From: Vespula vulgaris
Taxonomy: Eukaryota > Arthropoda > Insecta > Hymenoptera > Vespidae
NCBI RefSeq assembly: GCF_905475345.1
Contig: NC_066596.1
Coordinates: 3,845,001-3,909,000, forward strand
Length of the DNA stretch: 64,000 bases
Direction: 5' to 3'
The translations under genes were made by a program, and so were the position numbers. Below the pieces are notes generated by a model. The model saw nothing but the letters and a program-made list of their open reading frames with translations. It searched no databases and was not told the DNA's origin. Below are positions 14,801 to 28,400 of this stretch, piece after piece; the first letter of the stretch is position 1, and every line of letters begins with the position of its first letter.

Positions 14801-16269
14801 ATATATTTATATAAACACATGCAAAAAGATATATATTTTACAATTTTTTATAAACTATTTGTTATTAACAATTCTTTTAAAAAATGTTTAACGAATATAG
14901 AAAGACATATGATATGGATAAAATAGACATGAAAAGAGAATCCTCTCTAATTAGTGGAAAGATCTTTCTATGCACTATTGAAAAAAAAAATGACCGCTCA
15001 TCTATATTCTAATTAAAATCGACGTGAAGTCGGATCAGATTTCGCGTTTCAACGTCGTGCCCTCGTCCATCGAGACATATTTCACGGTTTTGGTCTAGAG
15101 TGTGATGATAATCGAAGCTCGTAGGACGACGAGCGAAGCCGCAAAAAAGAAACGTCTTCCGAATCGCGGAGCATGAAAAATGGTTACGAACATCGAAAGC
15201 TTGATTTATGCTATCGTCAACGTGCCACTTCGCGTTTCGCGGAAAACAACGGAGCGACATTCCGTTTATGGGCGAACTCGTGGATTCATCGTCGATTTTT
15301 TTTCTTCCCCTTTTCTTCCTTCCTCTTTTTTATAGTTCAAAATGTCCGTACTCGCACGGCACGGACATAGTATGTGAGGGTTGGAAAGGGACTAGCGAAA
15401 CAGGGAAAATACGTTTTTATTCGGCTCTTCGTGGTTTTCGTCAGGATGCGTAGAAAAATGAAAAGCCGGAAAATCGTATAAAGGTTCCTACATAGAAGTG
15501 ATACTCTTCTTCCCTTTATTTCATCCTTCATTTCTACTTTTGACGGTGAATTCAAAAATTTCATTCTTTTCAATGGCGTACATTATTAATCACTTGGATA
15601 GATAGATTTATTACAATTTTTATATAAGTACGTATCTGTCAGACGATTTGAGAAATCATTAAATGGCACAAAGAGGTGAAATAATGATCCCGTTTCGGAA
15701 ATGAATCGATTAATTTCCTCGAATATTTATTGTTTTATCTTGGATAGAAATTTCTTCTCTCGTAAAGTTGGTCCATTCAAATGAAAGCTAAATCTATAAA
15801 TGTATGTTTAAGTGAAATATATATATATATATATTTATTTATATATACATATATATATATAAATATATATATTTTTCTTCATATATGTATATATTATATA
15901 TGAAATAGAAAGGTTCGAGCGTATCTCGTATCACGTCATGTATCCGTGTCTGTCGAGTTTGACAGGTAATATTATTTGAGACGACTACGTGAATGTATGG
16001 CACGAACCTACACAGAATCATGCACACATACATGTACATTGTATTGGGAGGTAGCTTCATAACGTCGTCATGTGCTCCACGTAATATTCCTTTAGGGATC
16101 AGATCCACATCCGAATGGCAGCGTCGCCTGTTCTGTTCCGAGGTTCCTCGTGCCTCCATATACATATACACATACCCTCCCTTCATGTCACTCGTGCGAG
16201 CATTTAACCACGCGTAATTTGCATACGCGTCTATTTGCATTTATCCGTCAGTGACTAGCTAAGCCGAGA

Positions 16270-16300
<31 letters not shown>

Positions 16301-19300
16301 TAAAAAGATAAGAGTAGGAAGGGTGTGAAAAATCTTTATCATTTTAAACGATGACTTTTTAATTTTCTTAATGCGTTTCATCCAAGTTGTATCTATGTTC
16401 ATTTAATTACAATTGGTTACCAACAAGTTTTGTGTTACCTACAAAATTCTTATTCTATATTATTTTTTCATGGGATTATTTATCATATATTTTTCATAGA
16501 GTTTTTCACAGAAAACGATTTTCCAAGAGTAGAACAGGATAATAGGAATTATTTTGCATTCATAATGGAAATATTTTTTCGGCTCGTTTCAGAAAGAAAG
16601 GAGATAAGGTTGATAGGAAAGACCATCACCGGATAGAATCCAGAGGGAAACGTAGGCTGAGTTTAAAAGACGAGGGTGGGTGATGTAGTGTAATTTAATG
16701 AAACAAATGGGGACACGAGTCAACTGCACAAACACTCGAGGCAAAGGAGGATCGGCTTTGGTTGAGGAAAGAATCAGAGGGAGAGATAGTAAAAAGCAAA
16801 TGAAGAAGATAGCTAAGGGTAAAAGAAAGGAAAAAGAAAGATGGAGAGAGAAAATGTAGGATGAAGAAGAGAAAGGTACCTTCCTGCAATTCAATTTCAC
16901 TGGCGTTTCACTACTCGTAGATACGCGCTACCGCTGGGAGCAAAATCTCAGTTCTTCTCTCTTTCTCTCTTCTTCATAACTTCTTTTCTGGAAATCATCT
17001 CGAAGCTTTCAACCACTCTAACCGCGTGGCAAAGCGGCAGATTCTCTCTTTTCGCGGTCGTACTAAATGTTTTCTTCAGCGTTGTTCTCGTGGTTGTGGC
17101 TAGCTTCTTCTTTATAGACAGAAATTATCAAAGATTTTTGTTTTGCCGTAAGAAATTAATATATAATATTAAAATAACGCTAACGATATCGAGTAACTCA
17201 AGCGTGGAATTGATTTATTTCTTTTAATTACGGAATACTAGCGACCATTTTAGAACGTATTATAAAATTGAAACTTTTTTTGAAATCGTAATCTCTCGAA
17301 CGCGTAAAGCGATTCTCGTTATGAGATGCCCACGGAAAGGGAATTAATTTAAGTTGCACGAAGGGCAATGAATTCGCGGGTGGGTGAGGGGTGGAAGCTG
17401 ACGATATTATGAAGTTTTACTATAAAACGTTATCTCGGAAAGAGAATTATTCCGAAATGAGAAAGAAACTCAGTGAAGTTGTTTGCATATCCTTCGTAAC
17501 GTGCAATTTAAATTCTTCTACGGTATCGTGAATTTAAAATAAGGAGTGACTAATTTATTATCTTCTTCTTGTCGATGTTCTTTCCATAGGTTTGTATTCG
17601 ATGATTTTCCCTTCTCGTTAGATGAATGTCGTTGGATGAACTTGCAACGAACTCGTTAAATATTTGAAGCGTTTTGAAGCTTTCTCGTTGTACATGCGTA
17701 TAGAATCCCGTATATTTGCGTAGAAGTCATCGTTCTCGATCGAATTATAAATTAGAAACTACGTGAAACTAGGTATTCTCACTCACTCTCTTTCTCTTTC
17801 TCTTTCTCTTTCTCCTTCTAGAGAACTAATAATTCCGAAAAGTTTGAAGGAGGAGAAACGATGTATATCCGCGCACGTGATTCCGCTATAAACGGACGAA
17901 CTTACGAAGCATATTATTGGTACTCTCGGGTAATTATACTTGAAATATCTGTGGCACGTTAACTTTCGCAGATAGAAGTTTGAAGATATGTTCGGTTGTT
18001 ATTCGGACAGTAATTATATCTCACGAGGAATAGAATACGAACAAAACGGACTATGAAAGAGAGAGTTATTAAATTACGCGTGAAAGGAATGTATTCTACG
18101 AGTTCCCACTGCTTAATAAATATCTAAATTTCTTATTTATAACTTAAAGAAACTTCAATAACTTATAAGAAAAAGAATAATTGCCCTATTTCAAAGAATA
18201 TTTACAATAGTTTGTAAAAAAGTTTTCACCGTCGGACTATATCGAATACGTTACTGCAGAATGGTGATTAACCGTATAGTTTTAGTTTTTCCTGAAACTT
18301 GTATCTTTTTTCCCTTTTGTTACATCAATTCGTGAACGTTCTCGACGTAAATTTATCCAACCTTTCATAAAGATATCTAACAAAGATATCGAACAACCTC
18401 GTAAAAGTTTCAATTGAAGTAACAAGCTTTCGCAATCTATAATCTGAACGAGTCGAAGGTTCGTATATCTTTTTCTTTCTCTTGTTCGCGAATCCATGAG
18501 GTAATTATTCTTAGCACTGGTAATATCGATCGCACCGTACCGGGGAAGGCTCGTGGCCCTGGCCTAGACGATTCCTCTTGGAGTTCTCGCGCGCGTGCCT
18601 CTACAGGATTCGAGAACATGCACGGTCGTTACTTGCAGGTAACGCGAGGTTTATATGTACGTAAAGTACGGTGCAGGTTGGTGCCATTGGCTGACGCAGT
18701 CGAGACCGCGGTAGGGGGTTAGGAGGTCTACATACATAATGCAGAGTCTCACGGAGGCTAGAACTATTCAACTGTGTCAGGGTTACCACCCCACCTTTAC
18801 TCGGTGCCGCGTGGTAGATTTAACCCTCGACCCTGTCCCTCATCCGTTTCACATCCCTCACCCCGAACCCTGCTCTTCTTTACTCCCTCGTAACCGTCTC
18901 ATTCTCATTCTGACGTAGCGAGGAAGACGAGAAGAGGCCGAGAAAGGATCTAAAGATTCGTCCTTTCATCGCTCGTTATCTTTTCTAATTGGTAAGCTCG
19001 CTTTCGTCCGCGAGCCATTGTCGTCAGCTTGGCCGATTTGAAATCGCCCGTCTAACGAGATAATTAGCGCGCGTCGGATAATGCGAATCATGCGTCAAGC
19101 CTCGGACTTTTTAAATGGAAGTCGTGACCCAACCTTTATTCGAGACTATCTTTCGAGGAAAGATCGATACCGTTAGTATGTATGTATTTCAACGCGATGA
19201 TTCTCGTAGAACGTTTAATTGAGATTTGTCTGAGCTAAGATCAAGGATAATATCTTCGGATAGAGAATCGCAAAGGACAGAATTCTCCAATGCAATTTCA

Positions 19301-20730
19301 TATGCAACTTCACGGAAGAGAAAAAAAACGAATTCTTTTCTTATTTTCTTCTTATTCTCTTCATACGACGTGCATTGTTTCCACAGATGGAATAGGAATA
19401 CCAAAGCACAGGGCGCGAAGGTAAACACCAAAAACCTGTTTGTCCTGAACGAAGACAATTTTCTCGCTTTCGTGACTTGACTGTAAACGGAAATCGTGGA
19501 ATCTACGTTCTTCGCGGAATATTCAACGTTCCCGCCGCAAATTTCGTGAATTTCAACATTCCGTTTCTTCCTTTTCCCCTTTACTTTACGCGCGACATAT
19601 TCGGTATTTGTGTGGTGTAGAGAGTTTACATATTCCTATTTATTTGAAACGAAATATTTACAATTTTTTCTTTTTAAAGGAAACTTCATTGTTATGTTAA
19701 AAAAAACAAAAAAAAACTTATTGCGATATTTTAATACCATTTACGGTAATAAGAAATCGTTTGAATACCAACCTTGAGATATAGATATCGTGTCTACCAA
19801 GAAAAATTATTACACTTATTTAAGGAACGAGACACCGATGACATATGTGCCGCGAGTGCGCTGTAATTTCCCGATAAAAAATTAATGCTCGTTCGATTCA
19901 AATACCTATGCACGATGCAGCTTCGTAAGTAAGACGAAGGTAATCGTAGCAGCTGGTTAGGAAATTGATTCCCTTTAGACATCGAACCGTGATTTGCTAT
20001 ATTATCGAAAATAATTTCCAGTAAAATCGGCATTCGCACATAAGAAACAGCTGGTTCCATCGAGCTCATTGCGTCATTACTTCACGTATCATAACGATTG
20101 GCATTCTCATTTTCTCGCAGAGCTCACGAGCGTAATATGTTCTTTTTCCTTCTTGTGCACGTGTTAAACCGTCGGCTAAAGCTTTCATATTGCGAATAGT
20201 TTCTTAGGTATCATTCTGGATCCAAGAATTACTTCTCGTCTGGCCCATGGACTCGATTGCCTTTTCCCAAAAGTGATATCAGCTCCGATGACTTTCTGAG
20301 AAAGTACTTTCGAAAACTTGTCGTGTAAACGAAGCGAGTTTCTGCAGAGCGCCAATGCTCCATTAAGCTTCTTTAGCAATCTTCTACTACTTCTTTACCA
20401 CTTCTTTCCCTTGATGCCACTAACGTTGTCGTAGATTTTCTTAGATCTTTTCCTTGCATTCTGAGACTCGAAAATAATATCAATTTGTAGAAATAAGTTG
20501 AAATATTTCCGTATTGCAAAGGAACATGTCATTGTACGTTTCTCGAAGCATGAGAAAGTTATTAGGTCGTGTAATTAATCTTCGCTTTGGAAGTCAAATT
20601 ACATACAGCCGATCGAAGGATGAAAATTAAACCATTTGGATTTATATGGGTACGTTCGTATCCTTTTGGATCTGGTTAATTATCATTTGGAAGCCGCGAA
20701 TAATTTTACTACTATCGGGCTACGGGGAGT

Positions 20731-20772
<42 letters not shown>

Positions 20773-23700
20773 TTAATGAAATATTGCCGGTTGTAAATTT
20801 TCTTCGAAACAATGCCACACCATACTTGTGGTGTAATTAATTATCCTTTTCGTTATGCGTAAAATTATAACGAATTTGTGATTTAACAAAGTTAGATGTG
20901 AGATAGCTCAAACAATAAACTCGATGAAACATAACGTAATGAAAAGGATACCGATTGGATCACTTCGAGCATCGATCCAAAATTCAAATGAATTCAATCG
21001 GAGAAGACAATTTCGCATGATTTTGGGAGAGATAACGGGGATTTCGCTCGTGTCGCTACATCAGACTTTCGAGATGTGCCGAGCTCATTAACGTTTCACG
21101 AGCAAGGCCGTTCCAAGTTGAAGTCATATCTCCGGAGGATACGTGGCTCGGCTTAAATATCAAAGTGCACGAATCCAGGTTCCCTCCGAGCTGTCTCGTC
21201 GCATTGGCCATCACGAAACGTACGTCCATTTCCCCTCATCGCGTTGCTAGCTGGATGAATTATCAAAATTTCCGCAACACGTACCGCATGCGAGCTCCTC
21301 TCCCTTTTCTCGAGTGACCTAAGTAGCACGGTCGTGGTGCGCATAGGGAATGAGAACGACCTCTTTCTATTCTCCTTTTTCATCCCCTTCGCTCGGCGAG
21401 CCAGCTTCCATTCGTTCATCCACCCCTTGTCATTTTATTTTTTACCATTCCCACTTCTACGCTCTCCACGACTGAATTATCAAGATTCTCTTCTCTCGAG
21501 TTTACGCATCCATAAAATCAGACCTTCTTTCTTCCTATGTCCCAGTTATTTTCCTTCACTTTCGCCTATCCGAAAGATCATTTCAAATTGTTTCGTTGAA
21601 TTAAAGTAAATTTTCTTAAGATCATTATGTCAAACTTTCCACCGAATTCAGCAGGATAATTAAAGCTCAGCGATCCAATCTCAGATTCATCGTTTCTTTT
21701 CCCTATGAAAAGGCGGGCTCGCGAAGATGATCGTATGCTTTTCGAACAATAACGTGACTGAGAGCGTTGCTGAGAAAATAGGGCCGAGAGCAAACAAAAG
21801 GAAAAAGAAGGAAAAAGAGAGAGAAAAGTCAAGCGACCTATATGTCGACGGTCTTGTCGTAGGCGTAGGTGTAAAACGCCTACTCGCCTAGGTGCTCGCA
21901 CGAAAGAGAGCGAGTTATTCTCGCTTATTCACTCAGGGTCACGATACTCCAGCGATGACGTTATGCTTTTCTGCATATATCGTGCCATCTTGAAGGGGTT
22001 TTCAACGACTACGTCATTTCTACTTCTCTTACTTTTTCTTTTTTTATGCTCTTTCGTACTCCTTTTTGTCAGTATGATTTTCGAAAAGAAATAGAGAAGA
22101 CCTAAGGTTCAAGACCACTTTAGAAACTAAAATACTTCCTCATAATTTATTCCACGCTCGTCTTTATCGTTTTTCTTCTTTCATTACGTTCAAATCTCCT
22201 GGTTTAATCCGTACTCTTTTCCTCTGTATTTTTTCCCAATTCATTCTAAAGTTTTTTTCTCCAATCCCCATTGAACGTTATAAAATACTTTCGGAGAAAA
22301 TGGCTAACGGATTTTAGTTCTAACTGTCTCTGGTCAGCGATCAAATTTTAATCCTTCCAAAGGATTACGAAAAATCGTGAAGATTAAAGAAAGACGTCAT
22401 TATCGATCACACAATTCGGTTCGAGTACGATTCCTTTTCTTTCTTTAGGAAGGAAGAGCGAAATGTTACTTCGAAGTAAAAGGAAAAAGATAAAGGGAGG
22501 GTTAAAAGGGTAACCGCGCGGTAAATGGTTTTCGCGTTTCGTTCGAAAAATCGAGCATTGCGAGGGACATACTTTACAGTAATCGTGGAGGCAAAGTCGA
22601 GAGGAAGGGATCTGTGAGAGAGTACGGGGTTAGTGGGAGAAGTGATAGGAGGGGGTGGACTGAATAAACGAGCAGGAAAGTGTAGCATTCCCGAAGGAAA
22701 GCGGAACCGAGGACGACCTTTTTCTGGCACTTTGCGCTCGAGTGCATTCCGCGACTCGATACATACGTATATACGTATATACATATTTGGATATGTATAT
22801 ACATATATATACACATATATACACGTCTATATTTTACACGGCATGCTAGCCGCACAGTACATCGCAACGGAATGACGATACCGAAACGAACTCGGTGGCT
22901 CAAGGGAAAACGATATTGAAATCACGCGAGTCGAGTCCAACCTCTTCGGCATCGTAGTCATCGTAAGCATCGTGGTCGTCGTTATTATCAATGCAACTAG
23001 GCCAGCTTGAAATAGAAACCGTCACAACTGGGGCAGCTAATGCCCAACGACATTCCTTTCTATGCGACAAGCAAGGAAACTCTTTTAGTATTGTCTTGTT
23101 ATTAATTCTATTATTTCATCATATTGGATAATCTGTAAGTTTCTGTTTTAAAATAAAATGAACAACGTTGCATGTTAGAAGTGTTCGTTGGAAAAGGCAA
23201 ACACGAAAGAACTGTCTCTAGGAACGAGGCCATTTAAATCGTTCTTCTTTGACACCACGAAACAGGACGATTCTCGATTGAGAGTTAAATGTTATCAGGC
23301 AGATGACTCGATTTCGAACTATTTGATGCGATGCGGATGCTCCAATAGACCGAATCATTGGGCTCGGAAATTGGAGTGGATACTACGATCTGATCGGATT
23401 CGATTGCAATTCGTACGACCTCCCTTCTCTCTTTCTCTCTCCTCTATACCCATCTCCTATGTTACTATCCTTGAGACAAAAACGAACGGCATCGGAATCC
23501 CCTGGTAATCCGAAACTGCGCTTGGATTTTCGAAGGAAGATCCTTCTAAAACGTTTTTCTGTGAACATCACGAGCACGATACAACTATAGTTGCATGTAT
23601 CTTTTATCGTTGATAAAGTAAACGAACCACGTTCGTTCATCGCCCTTTTCTTTTCTCATCGTCTGTTCTCTCTTTTTTTCTGTTTCCTTTCCTTCTTTTT

Positions 23701-25387
23701 CTATTCTTCCTTTTTTTATTTCTTTATTTTTGGGAAAGAACTCAAAATTCACACATAACTTGCATGCACGACGGTAATCTCATCGCTAACCAACTACCGG
23801 CACGATGGAATTGAAAACGCGAATGAAAAAAAAAAAGGGAAAAAATATATTGATATATAATAAAAAAGAAAATTTCGACCGAAGCGAAAAGAAGGAAAAT
23901 GAAATTTTTTCCTGTTTTCATCCGTCGTGCCCGATCTCCAATAAAAGGAGAACGTTTAAAAGCTTTATCTTCGTCTTTATCGCTGCATTACCTTTGTTTC
24001 GTCATATGTCATCGTTTCATGATTTACTCGACCGATGCGAGCGATTTGAAACATAATTTGAGAATGGATTCTTTAAAATCGAAGATGAACGAGTTAATCC
24101 TTCGGGTAAAATATAATAAATAAATACACTCGCATCGGTAAGCTCGCGTCCATTGCGATCCCTCGTTTATGTTGCGTGTTGGTGTTGGTGCAAGGGGCAG
24201 GAGATACCGATATACATATGGTACGAGTCGTATCCGACCCACAGTGGCGAAGGTTACGAAGGTCGCGTCTCGAGAGTGAGCCCAAATTCGAATTATGGAG
24301 TGGCCAGCCTAAACCTTACAAACATCCGTGAGAGCGATCAAGGCTGGTACGAGTGCAAGGTCGTCTTCCTCAACAGGTCGCCTAACAGTCACAAGAACGG
24401 TACCTGGTTTCATCTCGACGTCCACGGTGCGTGCCAATTTTTTACAATAATTATTATTATCATAATGATTTTACTTACAGGACATTTTCATTACACACTC
24501 AATTTAAAAGAAAAGTGCACATACACGCGTTAAAAAAAGACTAGAAGGAATCAAAGTTAAATGAAGTTGACGAACAGGTATTCTCTCTTCATGTTTTTTT
24601 CTTTCTTCGTCATATTCGTCCTATGTAAAAATAAAGGATACCGATCGGCTGGTGGGTACTAAAAAAGTTTCATACCCACAGTAGTTACTTGGCATAGTAG
24701 TTACTTTTTTGAAACTTTTATCCGACTTACGTCAGAGAGTACGAAGTTACATCGCGCTCACCCCAAACTCATCTCCCTCTTCCCTCGTTTCCTCTTGAGT
24801 CCTCCTTCCCATTCCTCTTAATATTACTTCGAGCTTAAACAGATTATACGTCTACAACTAACGTTTTTCTGTCATATTTTAAACAGAATTAATTTTATGG
24901 CGAGGCTTACATCTTTCTCTCTCTTCTTCCTTTCTTACGATAAATTTTCTATTCGTATTGCTTGGGAATTGGTAAACGACGGTTCGCAAATGTTATATAA
25001 AATTTTACATCGAAGTCGTACTACATTTTATTTCATCTTCTTTCTTATTACAAAGTAATAAATAATTTTAAACGAACATATTTGTAAGACGAACAAATGA
25101 TAGATATTTCCTTTATTAAAAGAGAAATAAACGAGTAAAAGATTCGTTCGCATATCTTTGCGAGAAATTCGGCAAAATACCTACGAGAGTATCGCTTCTT
25201 CATGCTCCGTTAAACGCTTCGAGCGTTGTTTCCTCTATCTCAGATTTTTAAATTTCCCTCGTCGCAAAAGAGAGAGACGAGAAGGAAAATAGTAGAGAAA
25301 TTGAGAAAAAGAAAAAGAAAGAACAAAGATATTTGCCTTGTGAAGAACCGCGCAAGCGTTTTCCCGATTCGTCAACGTCGATGCTAC

Positions 25388-25445
<58 letters not shown>

Positions 25446-28400
25446 AGAAAGAGAGATAGGACCAAAAGAATCAAGAGGAGAAGAAGGAGAAGAAGAAAAA
25501 GAAGAAAAAAAACCGTAGGAAGGGAAAAACTTATTGCCGCGTTTTGTTTGGCCATAAACGTCGCGGAAAGGCCAGAGAAAAGGAAAAGCATTTAGATTGT
25601 GAACAAAAGAGAGTGAAAGAGAGACGGAGAGAAGAAGAGAGAGAGGGAGAGAGAGAGAGAGAGGGAAGGAAGAAAGTGACTCTTTTTCTCTTTTTCTCTC
25701 CCTTCGTGTTTTCCACCCTTCGTCATTTGCTCCGAAACCAAGCCTCGAGCCGTCGGGCTTACACTCGACTACGTCCACCACGACTACGACGACGATAGAC
25801 TCGGCATCAAAGAGAAAAATACTCGGGGCACCGGAAAAACGTTTAAGGCTCCTTTGTCCTTCACTGAAGTGCCTCCGTTCGGCCGTCGAGCTCGCATTAC
25901 AATGATAGAGTACTGTCCGTTTTTCCGACGTCGTCCGGACGACGTCCACCTTCGTATGTAATTTATATTCCAGATCGTAATTACGTTCCACTAACGGAAA
26001 GACAGGAGGAAGGACCGCCAACTTACAATTACTTATTTCAATATCGCGTAAGCTGGGTAATTAATAATCTCGAAGTTTTCCGCAAAAGTAGGATAAGAAG
26101 AAAATTGCAATTTTCTTGGAGAAATTACGACCCGATATCGTGAAAATTTTGTGAAAATTTCTCGTGAAGGGTAACGTCTTCGTTCGTTCTAAATGTAAAT
26201 TTCGTGATTTTACGTCGCTGGTACCGAAGCATTAGCGATATATTCCGATTGTCATTCTAATGAGAATACGAGAAGAAAAAGATTCGACGGATAGAAATTA
26301 TCATCTTTCGTCGAAGTTTTTTCCCTACTTCTGCGGTGGACGTCTAAAGCGTACAGTTTGGCGCTCGTCCAATTTGTAGCGCTCGGCACGATATAAAGTC
26401 GCTGACATGTAAACACTCGAATTGAATGTTGGATTGGTTTCGTCGTGGAATATTTGGTTTATACGCTAGACGAAAACGAAAAGAACTCTCTCGATCTTCT
26501 TCTCTACCATTTGTTCCTCGTTCCTGCGCTATATTCGACTTATACGTTCTTTCCTAGAGAGAGCCAAATATTCATTGAATTTTTCGATAATGTTTTCGTA
26601 AAATAAATCTCTCTCTTTTTCGAAAGATATTTTTTTATAGATAAAAATAGACTACGGCATTTAATTGATTTCTTACCAATAGTAGATTATTCTTATACGA
26701 AAATCAAAATTATAATGACAAAATCAGGAACCCGTGTATGTGCCAACTACGAATATTCTTTTTTTTAACTTTAAAAAGAAATCCAACGAATGGTGAATCG
26801 GTTAAAAACATAATACTCGATATTCTTGCAGCGCCACCCAGATTTAGTATAACGCCCGAGGAGATGATTTACGTGAATCTGGGCGATGCGATAATATTGA
26901 ACTGCCAAGCCGAGGGTACCCCGACGCCTGAAATTCTCTGGTACAAGGATGCAAATCCTGTCGAACCTTCGCAAACCATCGGGATTTTCAACGATGGTAC
27001 TGAATTGAGAATTGCTACTATCAAGAACGAGGATATTGGTGATTACACTTGCATTGCGAGAAATGGAGAGGGTCAAATCAGTCACACCGCGCGAGTCATC
27101 ATTGCAGGTGAGAAGATAATCATTATTTTATTGTGTTAGCATAGATTTATTTTTATCCTTAACATTCGAAGAAAAAAGTCGACTTTTCCGAAGGTACTCC
27201 GTCATACTAATTTATCCTAAAGTTTTATTGAGAATTATTCACTCACACGGATTGTTTGATTATAACACAAAATGTTTATTTATTGTCACATATCGAACTT
27301 AAAAATGATTAACACCTAACTTAAGATCACGTTTGTTAAAACGATATCATTGTTGCTCATTCTGTCTTCAGTTTATGCTGAGAACGCGTAGCGGTAAGAT
27401 ATCGTCGACAACAACGATCGTTATTATTTTCTATTTAGCTTTTTACCGTCGATTACGTAAGTCCTTTTTTTCATTGACATTAATTCTTTAGTTACTGCAT
27501 TTTGCATCTATATTTTATATATTGCATTTAAAAAAAAGATCTCCTAGACGAACATCAACTTGATACGATGGAAACCAAAAAAGGAAACGACAGTTTTTAT
27601 CTCGGTGTTCTAAAAACCTTCCAAGTGAAAAAAAGGTTTTTTTATCTTTCCTGTCGTTGTTATTCTTTCTTTTAAAACGCGTTAATCCCTTGTGAAAGCA
27701 TTTTCTGAGACTTTCACAAGTCCATACGGTGTCCTTTCTAGTCGACGTCGGGTTCAATCGCGTCGCAACGTCAAGTAATAACTCATTTTTCCATCCGACC
27801 TCGCAAATATCACGCGGGAAAACATTAGCGGATGCTATTAAGCATTAACTTCTGACAGAAACGCATTAGCCCTGGTAGAACCATGATGCGGCTTAATCCA
27901 CTTGGTTCGCGGTTGCGAGATGACGACGAGAGGCGCCTACCACGTAGAAAACGATCCTGCTCCATCCCCCTTCTTGTGTCAGGGTGTGATAAAAAAAATT
28001 AAAAAACCAAAAAGAAAAAATACATGGAAGGAAAAATAAAAGAAAACAAAAGAGAGAGAGAGAGAGAGAGAGAGGGAGCGAGGGAGGGAGAGTGAGGGAA
28101 TGATAAAAATATTGCAGGTATCTCGCGAAGAAATCAAGCAGACAATAAGTAAGACAAGCAGCCTTTCTCATTTTTCTTGTTCTTTTTTTTTGTATACTTT
28201 CTTCTACGACACGGACAGGCAGATATTGTATTTTCTTTTGCGACGCTTCGTTCAACGAGAATATTTTAATTTGTTATTCTGTTGCGACCAAGGACAGTGG
28301 TGTAATCAGGATTTTTCTTATCAGCGTTTCGTCGCGAGCGAAAAACGTCACGTCGTTATGATTTTTCTTTCCTCGAGAGAGGTATAAGCTCGAGTAATTT

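Larger units (their letters stand above)
8156..24200 (+). other. tutl intron 2 (16 kb)
   Basis: A very large intron interrupting Ig1 in phase 0. It contains many simple repeats, a degenerate tandem repeat at 14061-14870, a GC-richer block near 18520-18960 and a homeobox-site-rich block near 12235-12730. No recognisable gene, transposase or RNA gene was found on either strand. The many short open frames are low-complexity translations or lack any family signature. Confidence 0.8.

Noticed and set aside
15839..16240. 133-residue minus-strand open frame
   Set aside because: Tyr/Ile-rich end comes from AT repeats; the rest has no recognised family and no splice support.
22407..22903. Overlapping minus-strand open frames near the TATACATA hairpin
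   Set aside because: Low-complexity Tyr/Ile translation plus random sequence; three frames open equally, as expected for non-coding repeats.
25248..26021. 257-residue minus-strand open frame
   Set aside because: Largely CT-repeat translation (Ser/Leu runs) with no family signature; no support as a gene.
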